From the NCBI RefSeq assembly GCF_030406405.1, contig NZ_JAUEPL010000001.1, positions 292,818 to 356,817 on the forward strand: a DNA stretch of 64,000 nucleotides. The letters are read 5' to 3'. The notes below the pieces were generated by a model. It saw only the letters and a program-made list of their open reading frames with translations, was not told where the DNA came from and searched no databases. This document shows, one piece after another, positions 1 to 7,734 of this stretch. The position numbers and the translations under genes were made by a program. Each line of letters opens with the position of its first letter. The first letter of the stretch is position 1. This stretch comes from Streptomyces ficellus (lineage in GTDB: Bacteria; Actinomycetota; Actinomycetes; Streptomycetales; Streptomycetaceae).

Positions 1-288
1 GGCCGTGTCGGCGCCATCGGCGGCATCGGCGGCCTGGCGGGGGGCGGATGCGGCGGGGGCGGCAGCGGGGTCGTCGTGGGTCCGCGCGGGCGTGCCGTCC
101 GGCTGGGTGGGCTGCCTGCTCGGCTCGATGATCTCCTCATAGGCGAATTCGGCCAGCATCTTCGCGAGGAGGCGGCGGGAGGCACGGGCCCACGCCTGCG
201 GATTGAGTTCGGGCGGGGCGGTGGGAGTCGGCGGGGACGGCCGGGCGGGCGGCTCTGTGGAGTCATGGGCGGCAGGAGATGGGGGCAC
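1..288 (-). CDS. IucA/IucC-family siderophore synthetase, N-terminal fragment (cut by window edge)
   Basis: Only the first 96 codons are in the window; the gene continues past base 1. The GTG start at 288 has a GGAGGAG ribosome binding site 6-7 bases upstream. After a Pro-rich leader of about 25 residues comes ELNPQAWARASRRLLAKMLA followed by EFAYEEIIEP, which resembles the N-terminal helix of NRPS-independent siderophore (NIS) synthetases such as DesD. These enzymes adenylate a carboxylate (citrate or a succinyl hydroxamate) and condense it with an amine. The gene lies 60 bases after the acyltransferase gene on the same strand and is probably the fourth gene of the siderophore operon. The family call rests on this short N-terminus and on the operon context; the catalytic core is not visible. 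Confidence 0.75.
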   Translation of the reverse strand, partial: MPPSPAAHDSTEPPARPSPPTPTAPPELNPQAWARASRRLLAKMLAEFAYEEIIEPSRQPTQPDGTPARTHDDPAAAPAASAPRQAADAADGADTA

Positions 289-348
289 AGGGACTCCTCC
301 AGGGGGAACCGATGCGGGTCGAGCGGTGTATGGAGAGCGGCAGGCTGT

Positions 349-1161
349 TCACAGCAGGTGTCGCAAGGCTCGTTCACGGACCATGAGCGCGGCTCGCTTT
401 TCGGGAAGGTCGAGTTCGGCGGAGAAGCGGAACCCTGCGGTCAGAAAGGCCGCGACGGAGGGGGTGTTGCGCACATCGGGTTCGGCGACGACGCGTGCGC
501 AGCTGGGGCGGTTGTCGAGTACGAGGTCGAAGACGGCTCTGAGCAGCGTGGTGCCGAGGCCCCGGCCACGGTTGGCGACGCCACCGATGAGGAGGTGGAC
601 ACCGGTGTCGTGCGGGCGGGCCGGGTAGTGCCGGGCCAGCGGGTCGAGATCGGCGCGGTAGATCTCGAAGTAGCTCATGGGGGCGCCGTCGAGGACGCCG
701 AGGCACGGCACGCTGCGCCCGTCGCCGTCGAGCTGGGCGCGCAGGTGGGCGGCGGTGACGGATTCGGGTCCGGCCAGTTCCCAGAAGGCGGCGACCGCCG
801 GGTCGTTCATCCATCGGCTGATCAGCGCGAGGTCCCGGTCGATACGTACGGGGACGAGCTGGAATCGACCGGCGGGCGTGGTGACGGGCCCCCACTCGGC
901 GACGGTGTCGAGCAGGTCGCCGGACAGGCCGTCCGACAGGCCGTCCGACAGATCGCCGGACAAGGCATCGGACAAGGCATCGGGCACGTCGCCGGTTGCG
1001 CCGTCCTCCGGCGACGGGCGCCCGGTGGCCGGGGCGCCCTCCGCTCCGAACAGCGTGATGAGCGCGTCGGGCAGCCGCAGTTCCAGGGTGTCCTCCGTGC
1101 CGGCGCCGGCCGGCGCACGAGGAGTGGGACCGGTGTCGGTGCTCGCATCGGTGGGACGCAC
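349..1161 (-). CDS. Siderophore N-acyltransferase (GNAT fold, AlcB/RhbD/IucB type)
   Basis: 270 residues, GTG start at 1161 with AGGAG 8 bases upstream. The C-terminal ~190 residues match the siderophore-type acetyltransferases that acylate an N-hydroxylated diamine using acyl-CoA: WMNDPAVAAFW, a YFEIYRADLD strand, and an acyl-CoA binding loop GGVANRGRGLGT followed by VAEPDVRNTPSVAAF. In alcaligin, aerobactin and rhizobactin pathways this enzyme makes the hydroxamate iron ligand. The N-terminal ~80 residues are a variable extension with a run of LSDG/LSGD tetrapeptides encoded by 12-bp repeats near 915-990. The gene sits 39 bases after the upstream IucA/IucC gene and 60 before the next, so co-transcription is likely. 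The exact acyl donor cannot be read from sequence. Confidence 0.86.
   Translation of the reverse strand: MRPTDASTDTGPTPRAPAGAGTEDTLELRLPDALITLFGAEGAPATGRPSPEDGATGDVPDALSDALSGDLSDGLSDGLSGDLLDTVAEWGPVTTPAGRFQLVPVRIDRDLALISRWMNDPAVAAFWELAGPESVTAAHLRAQLDGDGRSVPCLGVLDGAPMSYFEIYRADLDPLARHYPARPHDTGVHLLIGGVANRGRGLGTTLLRAVFDLVLDNRPSCARVVAEPDVRNTPSVAAFLTAGFRFSAELDLPEKRAALMVRERALRHLL
915..990. repeat. 12-bp in-frame repeats inside the acyltransferase gene
   Basis: About five units related to AGGCCGTCCGAC and AAGGCATCGGAC follow one another and encode LSDG/LSGD tetrapeptides in the linker before the GNAT domain. The period is a multiple of three, so copy-number change would keep the reading frame. Confidence 0.7.
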
Positions 1162-1200
1162 GGGGCGCTCTCCTCTCAGCAGTTCGCGGGTCTGGTTCCG

Positions 1201-3087
1201 TCAGCGGCGCAGGGGGTTGGTGATGGTGACGTACACGGACTGGGTGTCGACGGGGCCGACGAGTTCATCGAGGCCGTGCAGACGGGTGAGGAGGTTGGCC
1301 TTGCAGCGCAGAGTCGGGCTCTCCAGGAGGCGGGCCGGGAGCGGTGAGCCGAGGCCGGTGGCGCCGGTGAGGAACCGCCGGAAGGCGGCGAGGAGGAGGC
1401 GTTCGTCGGCGAGGCGCTGGGCGCCGAAGGCGCCGATCAGGCCGAGGACGTTGTTGATGCCGAGGTAGTAGGCGAAGCGCTCGTCGGTGACGTCGTCGGA
1501 GACGAAGGTGTCGCTGTGGACGCCGATGCCGGGGAGCCGGCGTTCCAGTGCGGCGCGGTGGGACTCACGGAAGTAGTAGCCCTGGTTGTCGCGGTAGCGG
1601 CCGCCTCGGGGCCAGCCGTCGGGGTCCAGGATGACCAGGGTGTTCTGCTGGTGGGCCTCCAGGGCCACGCCGGCCGTGCCGTCCAGCCACAGCACGGGCC
1701 GGACGACCTGGTCCAGGTAGCGCAGGAACCACTCGGCGGCGACGGCTCCGGTGGGGCGGCCGGTGCGGGTGGCGAGCCGGGACACGGTGACGGCGAGGCG
1801 CGAACGCATCCGGGTGGAGCCGGGCCAGGGCCGGGGGGTGGTGAGGCTCGCGATGCAGACGGCGTCGTCGCCGTGGCCGAAGGGGTTGTGGCGGAGCATG
1901 ACGTCGAGCCCCGGGACGGGCTCGCCGGAGGGGGTGTCGACGGCGAGCCACGCCGGGTCGCGCACGATGTCGAACGTCGGGTGGACGGCCCGCCACTGCT
2001 CGGTGAGGCCGGTGCGCAGCAGGCGGTGCACCTCGACGCCCCGGTGGAGCTCCTTGCGGAGGTTCTCGCGGCGGGAGTTGGTGATGCGTACGCCGAGGGA
2101 CAGCTTCAGCATGGCGTCGGCGCCGGGCTGGTGGACGGTCCGGACGGAGGAGGTGGGATGCCAGGGTTCGCCGTGGGAGCCGAGGTCGTGAAGGAGACCG
2201 GCGGACAGCAGCCGGGTGACGGCGGGGCGGTGGAGCAGTTCGCGGGCCTGCCAGGGGTGCAGGGGCAGGGCGGCGGTGTTGTCGGGGAGGGTGAGGCCCT
2301 TGGCGAGGCGGGCGGTGAGCTGATCGGCGGGCACGGTGCGGCCCTGTTCGGACCAGGCGGAGTCGGCGGCCAGTACGGACCGGTGGACGGCCATCCAGTG
2401 CAGGGGGAACGCGCCGTTCAACTCCGGTGAGTACAGCCTGGCTTCGGAGTCCGACAGCCCTTCGCGGCTCTTGGGTGTGGGATGGAGCGGGTGGCCCAGC
2501 AGCAGGGACTGCTCGGCGGTGAGGAACAGGTCGGCGTCGGGCCCGGCGCCGGGGTGGTGGCGCCGGTGGGCGATGAACTCGGCGGTGCGGCGGGCCGAGT
2601 CGGCGACCCTGCCGACCAGGTCGGCGCTTTCGCGGGTGCCCGACTCCCGGCCGAGGAGGGCGGCGACGGTGACCGCGTCGGCGGGCGGGGCGGTGTGCGG
2701 GGCGCCTTCGAGACAGGGCGGGCCGAAGCGGTGCCAGCCGGTGGGCGACCAGTAGTGGACGGGGACGAGCAGGGCGGTCCCGCTGACGTCGAGAGGGACG
2801 CGCAGGGTGGTGCCGGCCGGTTGGGCGAGGTTCTTCTCCCGTACCCAGCAGCGGAGCAGGTTCTCGATGGTCGCGGCGTCCGCGGCGCGGTGCGCGTCCG
2901 GGTGGTCGAGGGGGTCCGCGGCCACCGCCGGCAGGGGGGTGCGCTGCTCGGCGTACGCCCCCGGCTGCTGGCGCGGCACGGTTGTCGACTCGACCGTGAG
3001 GGGCCCGCGCGCGGCGTCCGGTCCGCGGTGCGGGGCGGTGGGGTGGCCGTCGGCGCCGGCTGCTTCGGGTGCGGGGGTGGGGTTCAC
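1201..3087 (-). CDS. IucA/IucC-family NIS siderophore synthetase
   Basis: 628 residues, GTG start at 3087. The IucA/IucC domain starts after a ~70-residue Pro/Ala-rich leader. Visible signatures are GHPLHPTPKSREGLSDSEA (the conserved HP-K-R nucleotide-binding segment), LPLHPWQ, an RITNSRRENLRKEL basic segment and an EAHQQNTLV catalytic-loop motif; the C-terminus carries the ferric reductase-like FhuF-type helical part (LLTRLHGLDELVGP). The length fits the family (about 580-620 residues). It should condense citrate with an acyl-hydroxydiamine. The gene starts 36 bases after the aminotransferase stop and is followed by the acyltransferase. No strong ribosome binding site is visible. Whether it is the first- or second-step synthetase cannot be decided here. 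Confidence 0.9.
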   Translation of the reverse strand: MNPTPAPEAAGADGHPTAPHRGPDAARGPLTVESTTVPRQQPGAYAEQRTPLPAVAADPLDHPDAHRAADAATIENLLRCWVREKNLAQPAGTTLRVPLDVSGTALLVPVHYWSPTGWHRFGPPCLEGAPHTAPPADAVTVAALLGRESGTRESADLVGRVADSARRTAEFIAHRRHHPGAGPDADLFLTAEQSLLLGHPLHPTPKSREGLSDSEARLYSPELNGAFPLHWMAVHRSVLAADSAWSEQGRTVPADQLTARLAKGLTLPDNTAALPLHPWQARELLHRPAVTRLLSAGLLHDLGSHGEPWHPTSSVRTVHQPGADAMLKLSLGVRITNSRRENLRKELHRGVEVHRLLRTGLTEQWRAVHPTFDIVRDPAWLAVDTPSGEPVPGLDVMLRHNPFGHGDDAVCIASLTTPRPWPGSTRMRSRLAVTVSRLATRTGRPTGAVAAEWFLRYLDQVVRPVLWLDGTAGVALEAHQQNTLVILDPDGWPRGGRYRDNQGYYFRESHRAALERRLPGIGVHSDTFVSDDVTDERFAYYLGINNVLGLIGAFGAQRLADERLLLAAFRRFLTGATGLGSPLPARLLESPTLRCKANLLTRLHGLDELVGPVDTQSVYVTITNPLRR

Positions 3088-3123
3088 GGAGGGCGCTTTC
3101 TGGTGAGGGTGTGGGGGGCCGGT

Positions 3124-4491
3124 TCAGCGGGACGGACCTGTGCCGCTCGGCTCGTGGGGCAGGCGCTCGGCGGCCGCGAGGGCGTCGGTGAAGCGGTCGA
3201 GGACGGCATCCGCCTGTTCGTCGGTGAGCGTCAGCGGAGGCAGGAGGCGTACGACGCCGGCGTGGCGGCCGCCGAGTTCGACGATGAGACCGCGCTTGAG
3301 GCACTCGCGCTGGACCGCCGCGGCGAGGGAGGGGTCCGGGGGCGGTACGTCGGCGGTGTCGTCCGGGGTCACGAGCTCGACGCCGATCATGAGGCCCCTG
3401 CCGCGTACGTCGCCGATGCACCGGTGGGCCGCCGCCAGGCCCTGGAGCTGCCCCACCATGCGCGCCCCGAGGACGGCCGCGCGCTCGGCGAGGCGGTTTT
3501 CGCGTACGAAGGCGAGGGTGGCCGCGCCGGCCGCCATGGCGAGCTGGTTGCCGCGGAAGGTGCCGGCGTGGGCGCCGGGCTGCCAGACGTCGAGGCCGGA
3601 CCTGTAGACGATGACGGCCAGGGGGAGGGAGCCGCCGATGGCCTTGGACAGGACCATCACATCGGGGACGACACCGCTGTGCTCCACCGCCCAGAACGCC
3701 CCGGTCCGGCCGACGCCCGTCTGCACCTCGTCCGCGATGAGCGGGATGGAGCGGGCGGCGGTGATCCGCCGCATCCGGCGCATCCAGGTGTCGGGCGCGG
3801 GGATCACACCGCCCTCGCCCTGCACCGGTTCGAGGATCATCCCGGCCGGGGCGGGCACTCCGCTCTTGGGGTCGTCCAGGAGGCTCTCGGTCCAGCGGGC
3901 GGCGAGTTCGGCGCCGCGCTCACCGCCGACGCCGAAGGGGCAGCGGTAGTCGTGCGGGTACGGGAGGCGGGTCACGCGGACGTCCGTGGCGCCGCCGGAC
4001 GCGGCCAGGGCCCCGGCCGTCATGCCGTGGTACGCGCCGGTGAAGGCGAGCAGGCCGCGGCGGCCGGTCGCGTTGCGGACGAGTTTGAGCGCGGCCTCGA
4101 CCGCGTCCGTGCCGGCCGGCCCGCAGAACTGGATGCGTGCGTCGTCGGCCAGTTGGCGGGGCAACGTGGCGAACAGCTCGGTGGTGAAGGCGTCCTTGAC
4201 GGGGGTGGCCAGGTCGAGGACGTGCAGGGGGGCGCCCGAGTCGAGGACTTTCCTGATCGCCTCCAGGACCACCGGGTGGTTGTGCCCGAGGGCCAGGGTG
4301 CCCGCTCCGGACAGGCAGTCGAGGTAGCGGCGGCCGTCCGCGCCTTCGATCGTCAGGCCTCGTGCGCGCACCGGGACGATCGGCAGGGAGCGGGCATAGG
4401 TGCGGGCCGCCGATTCGCGGAGCGACTGGCGGCGCAGGATGCCCTCGTGTGCGGACGTCGGTGCCACCGGGGCGGATTCGGTCACGGCCAC
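3124..4491 (-). CDS. Class III PLP aminotransferase, diaminobutyrate--2-oxoglutarate type (RhbA/EctB-like)
   Basis: 455 residues from the GTG at 4491, chosen because GGGAGGA lies about 9 bases upstream; an open frame extends to 4674 but looks non-coding. Fold-I class III motifs are clear: LSGAGTLALGHNHP, FCGPAGTDAVEAALKL (PLP phosphate loop), FTGAYHGMTAGALA, IADEVQTGVGRTG, and the Schiff-base lysine in VLSKAIGGSLPLA. Closest in pattern are diaminobutyrate 2-oxoglutarate aminotransferases, which make L-2,4-diaminobutyrate from aspartate semialdehyde for ectoine or for diaminopropane-based siderophores. No ectA/ectC gene is adjacent, and the next genes are siderophore synthetases, so a siderophore precursor role is inferred. 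It is the first gene of the leftward operon. Confidence 0.87.
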   Translation of the reverse strand: MAVTESAPVAPTSAHEGILRRQSLRESAARTYARSLPIVPVRARGLTIEGADGRRYLDCLSGAGTLALGHNHPVVLEAIRKVLDSGAPLHVLDLATPVKDAFTTELFATLPRQLADDARIQFCGPAGTDAVEAALKLVRNATGRRGLLAFTGAYHGMTAGALAASGGATDVRVTRLPYPHDYRCPFGVGGERGAELAARWTESLLDDPKSGVPAPAGMILEPVQGEGGVIPAPDTWMRRMRRITAARSIPLIADEVQTGVGRTGAFWAVEHSGVVPDVMVLSKAIGGSLPLAVIVYRSGLDVWQPGAHAGTFRGNQLAMAAGAATLAFVRENRLAERAAVLGARMVGQLQGLAAAHRCIGDVRGRGLMIGVELVTPDDTADVPPPDPSLAAAVQRECLKRGLIVELGGRHAGVVRLLPPLTLTDEQADAVLDRFTDALAAAERLPHEPSGTGPSR

Positions 4492-4765
4492 GGCTTCGGG
4501 TCCTCCCGGTAAGGGTGCGTTGCACATCGGTATGTAGCTCGTCCGCCGCAGGAAGGCCGCGAGCGCCGTCCTTGTGTCCCCCGTACGTACCAACGACGAC
4601 ATGTGTTCAGGATCACGGCCACCGCCAAGATCCTTGTGCGTCCTCTGTCCGGCGCAACCGCGGCCCTGCCGCACGCCGTCATCCGGGGCACCGGCATAGT
4701 GGGGGCCGCACTCCGGTGCCGATGTTGAGAAGTGCTCTGTTACGAAGTCCCAGGGGGATCAGGAC
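4492..4765. other. Divergent intergenic region, siderophore operon / protease gene
   Basis: This 274-base stretch must hold promoters for both the leftward siderophore operon and the rightward protease gene. I looked for the 19-bp DmdR/IdeR iron box, consensus TTAGGTTAGGCTCACCTAA, and found no convincing match. No other operator is recognisable. Confidence 0.5.
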
Positions 4766-5941
4766 ATGCGACCCATACGCCCGCTGCTCGCCGCAGCCTC
4801 CGTCGCCGCGGCGCTGGCGCTGACGGCCACGGCCTGCGGCCCGGGTGAGGACAACGCGGGCGGTGCGCCCACGGCTTCGGCCGGCCAGACGCCCGACGGC
4901 AAGATCACGATTCCGGACGATCTGAAGGACCGGCTCAAGGAGCACGGGATCGATCTGGACAAGTGGAAGAACGGCGAGTGGAAGAACTGGGACAAGGACA
5001 CCTGGCTGCGTGAGGCCAAGGACTTCGTCAACCCCATCATCGAGGACCTGTGGGACCCGGACCGGATGCGGGACGCGCAGGAGCCCGACCGGCCGGTCGA
5101 GGAGGAGGACATCTCCGGCGACGAGGCCGTCACCGACCCGGCGCCCGAGCCCGTGGAGGCGCGGCCGGTCGGGGCGCCGTACCACTCCGGCGCCCCGGAG
5201 GCCGGGAAGGTGCTCTTCGACGGCCCCGAAGGCTCGATGGTGTGCTCCGCGACCGTGGTGAAGGACCCCGCCAACCCCGGCAAGTCCAACCTGGTGTGGA
5301 CGGCGGGCCACTGCGTGCACGCCGGCAAGAACGGCGGCTGGTACCGCAACATCGCCTTCGTCCCCTCGTACAACGACAGCGGCATGTCCACGGCCGAGCT
5401 GGAGAACGCGACCCGCGAGGAGATCGCGCCGTACGGCGTGTGGTGGGGGGACTGGGCGCAGACGTCCGAGCAGTGGATCGCCCAGGGTGCCGCCACCGGT
5501 GGTCAGGGCGCTCCGTACGACTTCGCCGTCATTCATGTGACGCCGGAGAAGGGCGGTAACGGCAAGTCGCTGGAGGAGACGGTCGGTTCGGCACTGCCAG
5601 TGGAGTTCAGCGCCCCGGCCGCGCAGAAGATCACGAGCATGGAGGCGACCGGTTACCCGGCGGCCCCGCCGTTCGACGGCCAGAAGATGTTCCAGTGCGC
5701 CGACAAGCCGGGCCGGCTGTCCATCGAGGCGGCGCAGCCGACGATGTACCGCATCGGCTGCACCATGACGGGCGGGTCCTCCGGTGGCGGCTGGGTCGCG
5801 ACGGGCCGGGACGGCAAGCCCGCCCTGGTGTCCAACACCTCGATCGGGCCGGTGACGGCGGGCTGGCTCGCCGGTCCGCGCCTGGGTGCCGAGGCGAAGG
5901 GCGTCTACGAAGCGGTCAGCGAGAAGTTCGCCGGCCGGTAA
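4766..5941 (+). CDS. Secreted trypsin-like serine peptidase, putative lipoprotein
   Basis: 391 residues, ATG with CAGGAC just upstream. The N-terminus is a lipoprotein signal: MRPIRPLLAA, hydrophobic core, lipobox LTATAC with Cys24. Residues 30-140 are a charged, Trp-containing region with no domain I recognise. The peptidase domain shows the S1 triad: His182 in VWTAGHCVHAG, Asp252 in YDFAVIHV, and Ser339 in TGGSSGGGW (GGSSGG in place of GDSGGP). Paired cysteines at 160/183 and 311/332 suggest disulfides. It resembles the V8/trypsin-like extracellular peptidases of Streptomyces. The substrate is unknown. A strong terminator hairpin follows the stop. Confidence 0.85.
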   Translation: MRPIRPLLAAASVAAALALTATACGPGEDNAGGAPTASAGQTPDGKITIPDDLKDRLKEHGIDLDKWKNGEWKNWDKDTWLREAKDFVNPIIEDLWDPDRMRDAQEPDRPVEEEDISGDEAVTDPAPEPVEARPVGAPYHSGAPEAGKVLFDGPEGSMVCSATVVKDPANPGKSNLVWTAGHCVHAGKNGGWYRNIAFVPSYNDSGMSTAELENATREEIAPYGVWWGDWAQTSEQWIAQGAATGGQGAPYDFAVIHVTPEKGGNGKSLEETVGSALPVEFSAPAAQKITSMEATGYPAAPPFDGQKMFQCADKPGRLSIEAAQPTMYRIGCTMTGGSSGGGWVATGRDGKPALVSNTSIGPVTAGWLAGPRLGAEAKGVYEAVSEKFAGR

Positions 5942-5962
5942 CCCCCGCTCCGGGGCACCGGA

Positions 5963-6012
5963 CATGACCGGAGGCCCGCCCCTCGTGGAGAGGGGGCGGG
6001 CCTCCGGTCATG
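5963..6012. terminator. Bidirectional hairpin terminator between protease gene and hflX
   Basis: A perfect 20-bp stem (5963-5982 with 5993-6012, arm beginning CATGACCGGAGGCCCG) with a 10-base loop lies between two convergent genes, 22 bases after the protease stop and 25 bases from the hflX stop. Confidence 0.85.
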
Positions 6013-6036
6013 CGGTCATGCGGTCACGCCATCGGC

Positions 6037-7542
6037 TCAGTGCGCGACCGGTACGAACGGCGTCAGCGACGCGGCCAGTTCCTCGTGCACCCGCGCCTTG
6101 AGCAGCGTGCCCTCCGGGGTGTGCTTCTCGGAGAGCACCTCGCCCTCGGTGTGCACACGCGAGACCAGCCCGCCCTGCGTGTACGGAAGGAGCACCTCGA
6201 TCTCGACCTTCGGCCGCGGCAGCTCGGCGTCGATGAGCGCGAGCAGCTCGTCGATGCCCTCACCGGTCCGCGCGGAGACCGCGATCGCGTGCCGCTCGAT
6301 GCGCAGCAGCCGCTGCAGTTCGAGCGGATCGGCGGCGTCCGCCTTGTTGATGACGACGATCTCGGGGACGTCCGTGGCGCCGACGTCGCGGATCACCTCG
6401 CGCACGGCGGCCAGCTGCTCCTCCGGCGCCGGGTGCGAGCCGTCCACCACGTGCAGGATCAGGTCGGAGTCGCCGACCTCCTCCATGGTGGAGCGGAACG
6501 CCTCGACGAGGTGGTGCGGCAGGTGCCGGACGAACCCCACGGTGTCCGCCAGCGTGTACAGGCGGCCACTGGGCGTCTCGGCCCGGCGCACGGTCGGGTC
6601 GAGGGTGGCGAACAGCGCGTTCTCCACGAGGACGCCCGCGCCCGTCAGCCGGTTGAGCAGGGACGACTTGCCGGCGTTGGTGTAACCGGCGATCGCGACC
6701 GACGGCACCTTGTTGCGGCGCCGCTCCTGCCGCTTGATGTCACGGCCGGTCTTCATCTCCGCGATCTCACGGCGCATCTTCGCCATCTTCTCGCGGATCC
6801 GGCGCCGGTCCGTCTCGATCTTGGTCTCACCGGGGCCACGTGTGGCCATACCGCCACCCGAGGAGCCCGAGCCACCGCCACCCATCTGCCGGGACAGCGA
6901 CTGGCCCCAGCCTCGCAGCCGAGGCAGCATGTACTGCATCTGCGCCAGCGAGACCTGCGCCTTGCCCTCCCGGGACTTGGCGTGCTGGGCGAAGATGTCG
7001 AGGATCAGGGCGGTCCGGTCGACCACCTTGACCTTGACGACGTCCTCCAGGTGGATCAGCTGTCCGGGGCTGAGCTCACCGTCGCAGACGACGGTGTCGG
7101 CCCCGGTTTCGAGCACGATGTCACGCAGCTCGTTCGCCTTGCCCGATCCGATGTACGTGGCCGGGTCCGGCTTGTCGCGGCGCTGGATCACCCCGTCGAG
7201 CACCAGCGCACCCGCCGTCTCGGCGAGCGCGGCCAGCTCGGCGAGGGAGTTCTCCGCGTCCTGCACGGTCCCCGAGGTCCAGACGCCGACCAGCACCACG
7301 CGCTCCAGGCGCAGCTGCCGGTACTCGACCTCGGTGACGTCTTCGAGCTCGGTGGAGAGACCGGCCACCCGTCGCAGCGCGGCCCGCTCGGAGCGGTCGA
7401 ACTGGTCGCCGTCCCGCTCTTCGTCGATCTCGTAGCTCCAGGCGACGTCCTCTTCCATCAGGGCATCGGCCCGAAGGCTCTCGGTGCGGTTGGTGTCCGC
7501 GAAGCTCTGCGCGTCCTGGGAAGGGGATGAAGAGGAGGTCAT
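6037..7542 (-). CDS. hflX: HflX, ribosome-associated GTPase
   Basis: 501 residues, ATG at 7542, AAGGA upstream. The N-terminal HflX domain carries YIGSGKANEL (about 130-140) and DELS-like DGELSPGQ; a Gly/Ser-rich loop (residues 221-231) and the ATRGPGETKIETDRR segment follow. The G domain has P-loop GYTNAGKSS (286-294), a TVGFVRHLPH switch II region and VINKAD for guanine recognition. HflX splits and rescues stalled 70S ribosomes under stress. The gene follows the M1 peptidase gene on the same strand after 192 bases and is probably transcribed separately. Confidence 0.96.
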   Translation of the reverse strand: MTSSSSPSQDAQSFADTNRTESLRADALMEEDVAWSYEIDEERDGDQFDRSERAALRRVAGLSTELEDVTEVEYRQLRLERVVLVGVWTSGTVQDAENSLAELAALAETAGALVLDGVIQRRDKPDPATYIGSGKANELRDIVLETGADTVVCDGELSPGQLIHLEDVVKVKVVDRTALILDIFAQHAKSREGKAQVSLAQMQYMLPRLRGWGQSLSRQMGGGGSGSSGGGMATRGPGETKIETDRRRIREKMAKMRREIAEMKTGRDIKRQERRRNKVPSVAIAGYTNAGKSSLLNRLTGAGVLVENALFATLDPTVRRAETPSGRLYTLADTVGFVRHLPHHLVEAFRSTMEEVGDSDLILHVVDGSHPAPEEQLAAVREVIRDVGATDVPEIVVINKADAADPLELQRLLRIERHAIAVSARTGEGIDELLALIDAELPRPKVEIEVLLPYTQGGLVSRVHTEGEVLSEKHTPEGTLLKARVHEELAASLTPFVPVAH

Positions 7543-7734
7543 TGGATCCTTACGTCGTGGGATGACTCGAGCTCGCGGACTCGAGCGGAAAATGCCAAAA
7601 AACTCGGTACACCAGTCACAACGCGTGACTCCCCCGGATCATTCCCGGGGCGGGCCCTTGGCATACCACGGGCCCGGCAGCGCCGCCGACCCCTCGATGG
7701 TCGCACGGTACGGCCGGGCCCGTCACCCCGGTTT
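7543..7734. other. Intergenic region upstream of hflX
   Basis: 192 bases between the M1 peptidase stop and the hflX start. It holds an imperfect GGGCCC-armed hairpin near 7645-7675 that may end the peptidase transcript, an A-rich patch near 7592-7602, and a CTCGAG-CTCGCGGA-CTCGAG inverted repeat near 7565-7585. No gene is seen. Confidence 0.45.

Noticed and set aside
3124..4491. Ectoine biosynthesis aminotransferase EctB
   Set aside because: No ectA, ectC or ectD nearby; the adjacent genes are siderophore synthetases.
4492..4674. Longer aminotransferase start at 4674
   Set aside because: The GTG at 4491 has a proper ribosome binding site, and the extra 61 residues look non-coding.
4492..4765. 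DmdR/IdeR iron box upstream of the siderophore operon
   Set aside because: No stretch resembles TTAGGTTAGGCTCACCTAA closely enough to report.
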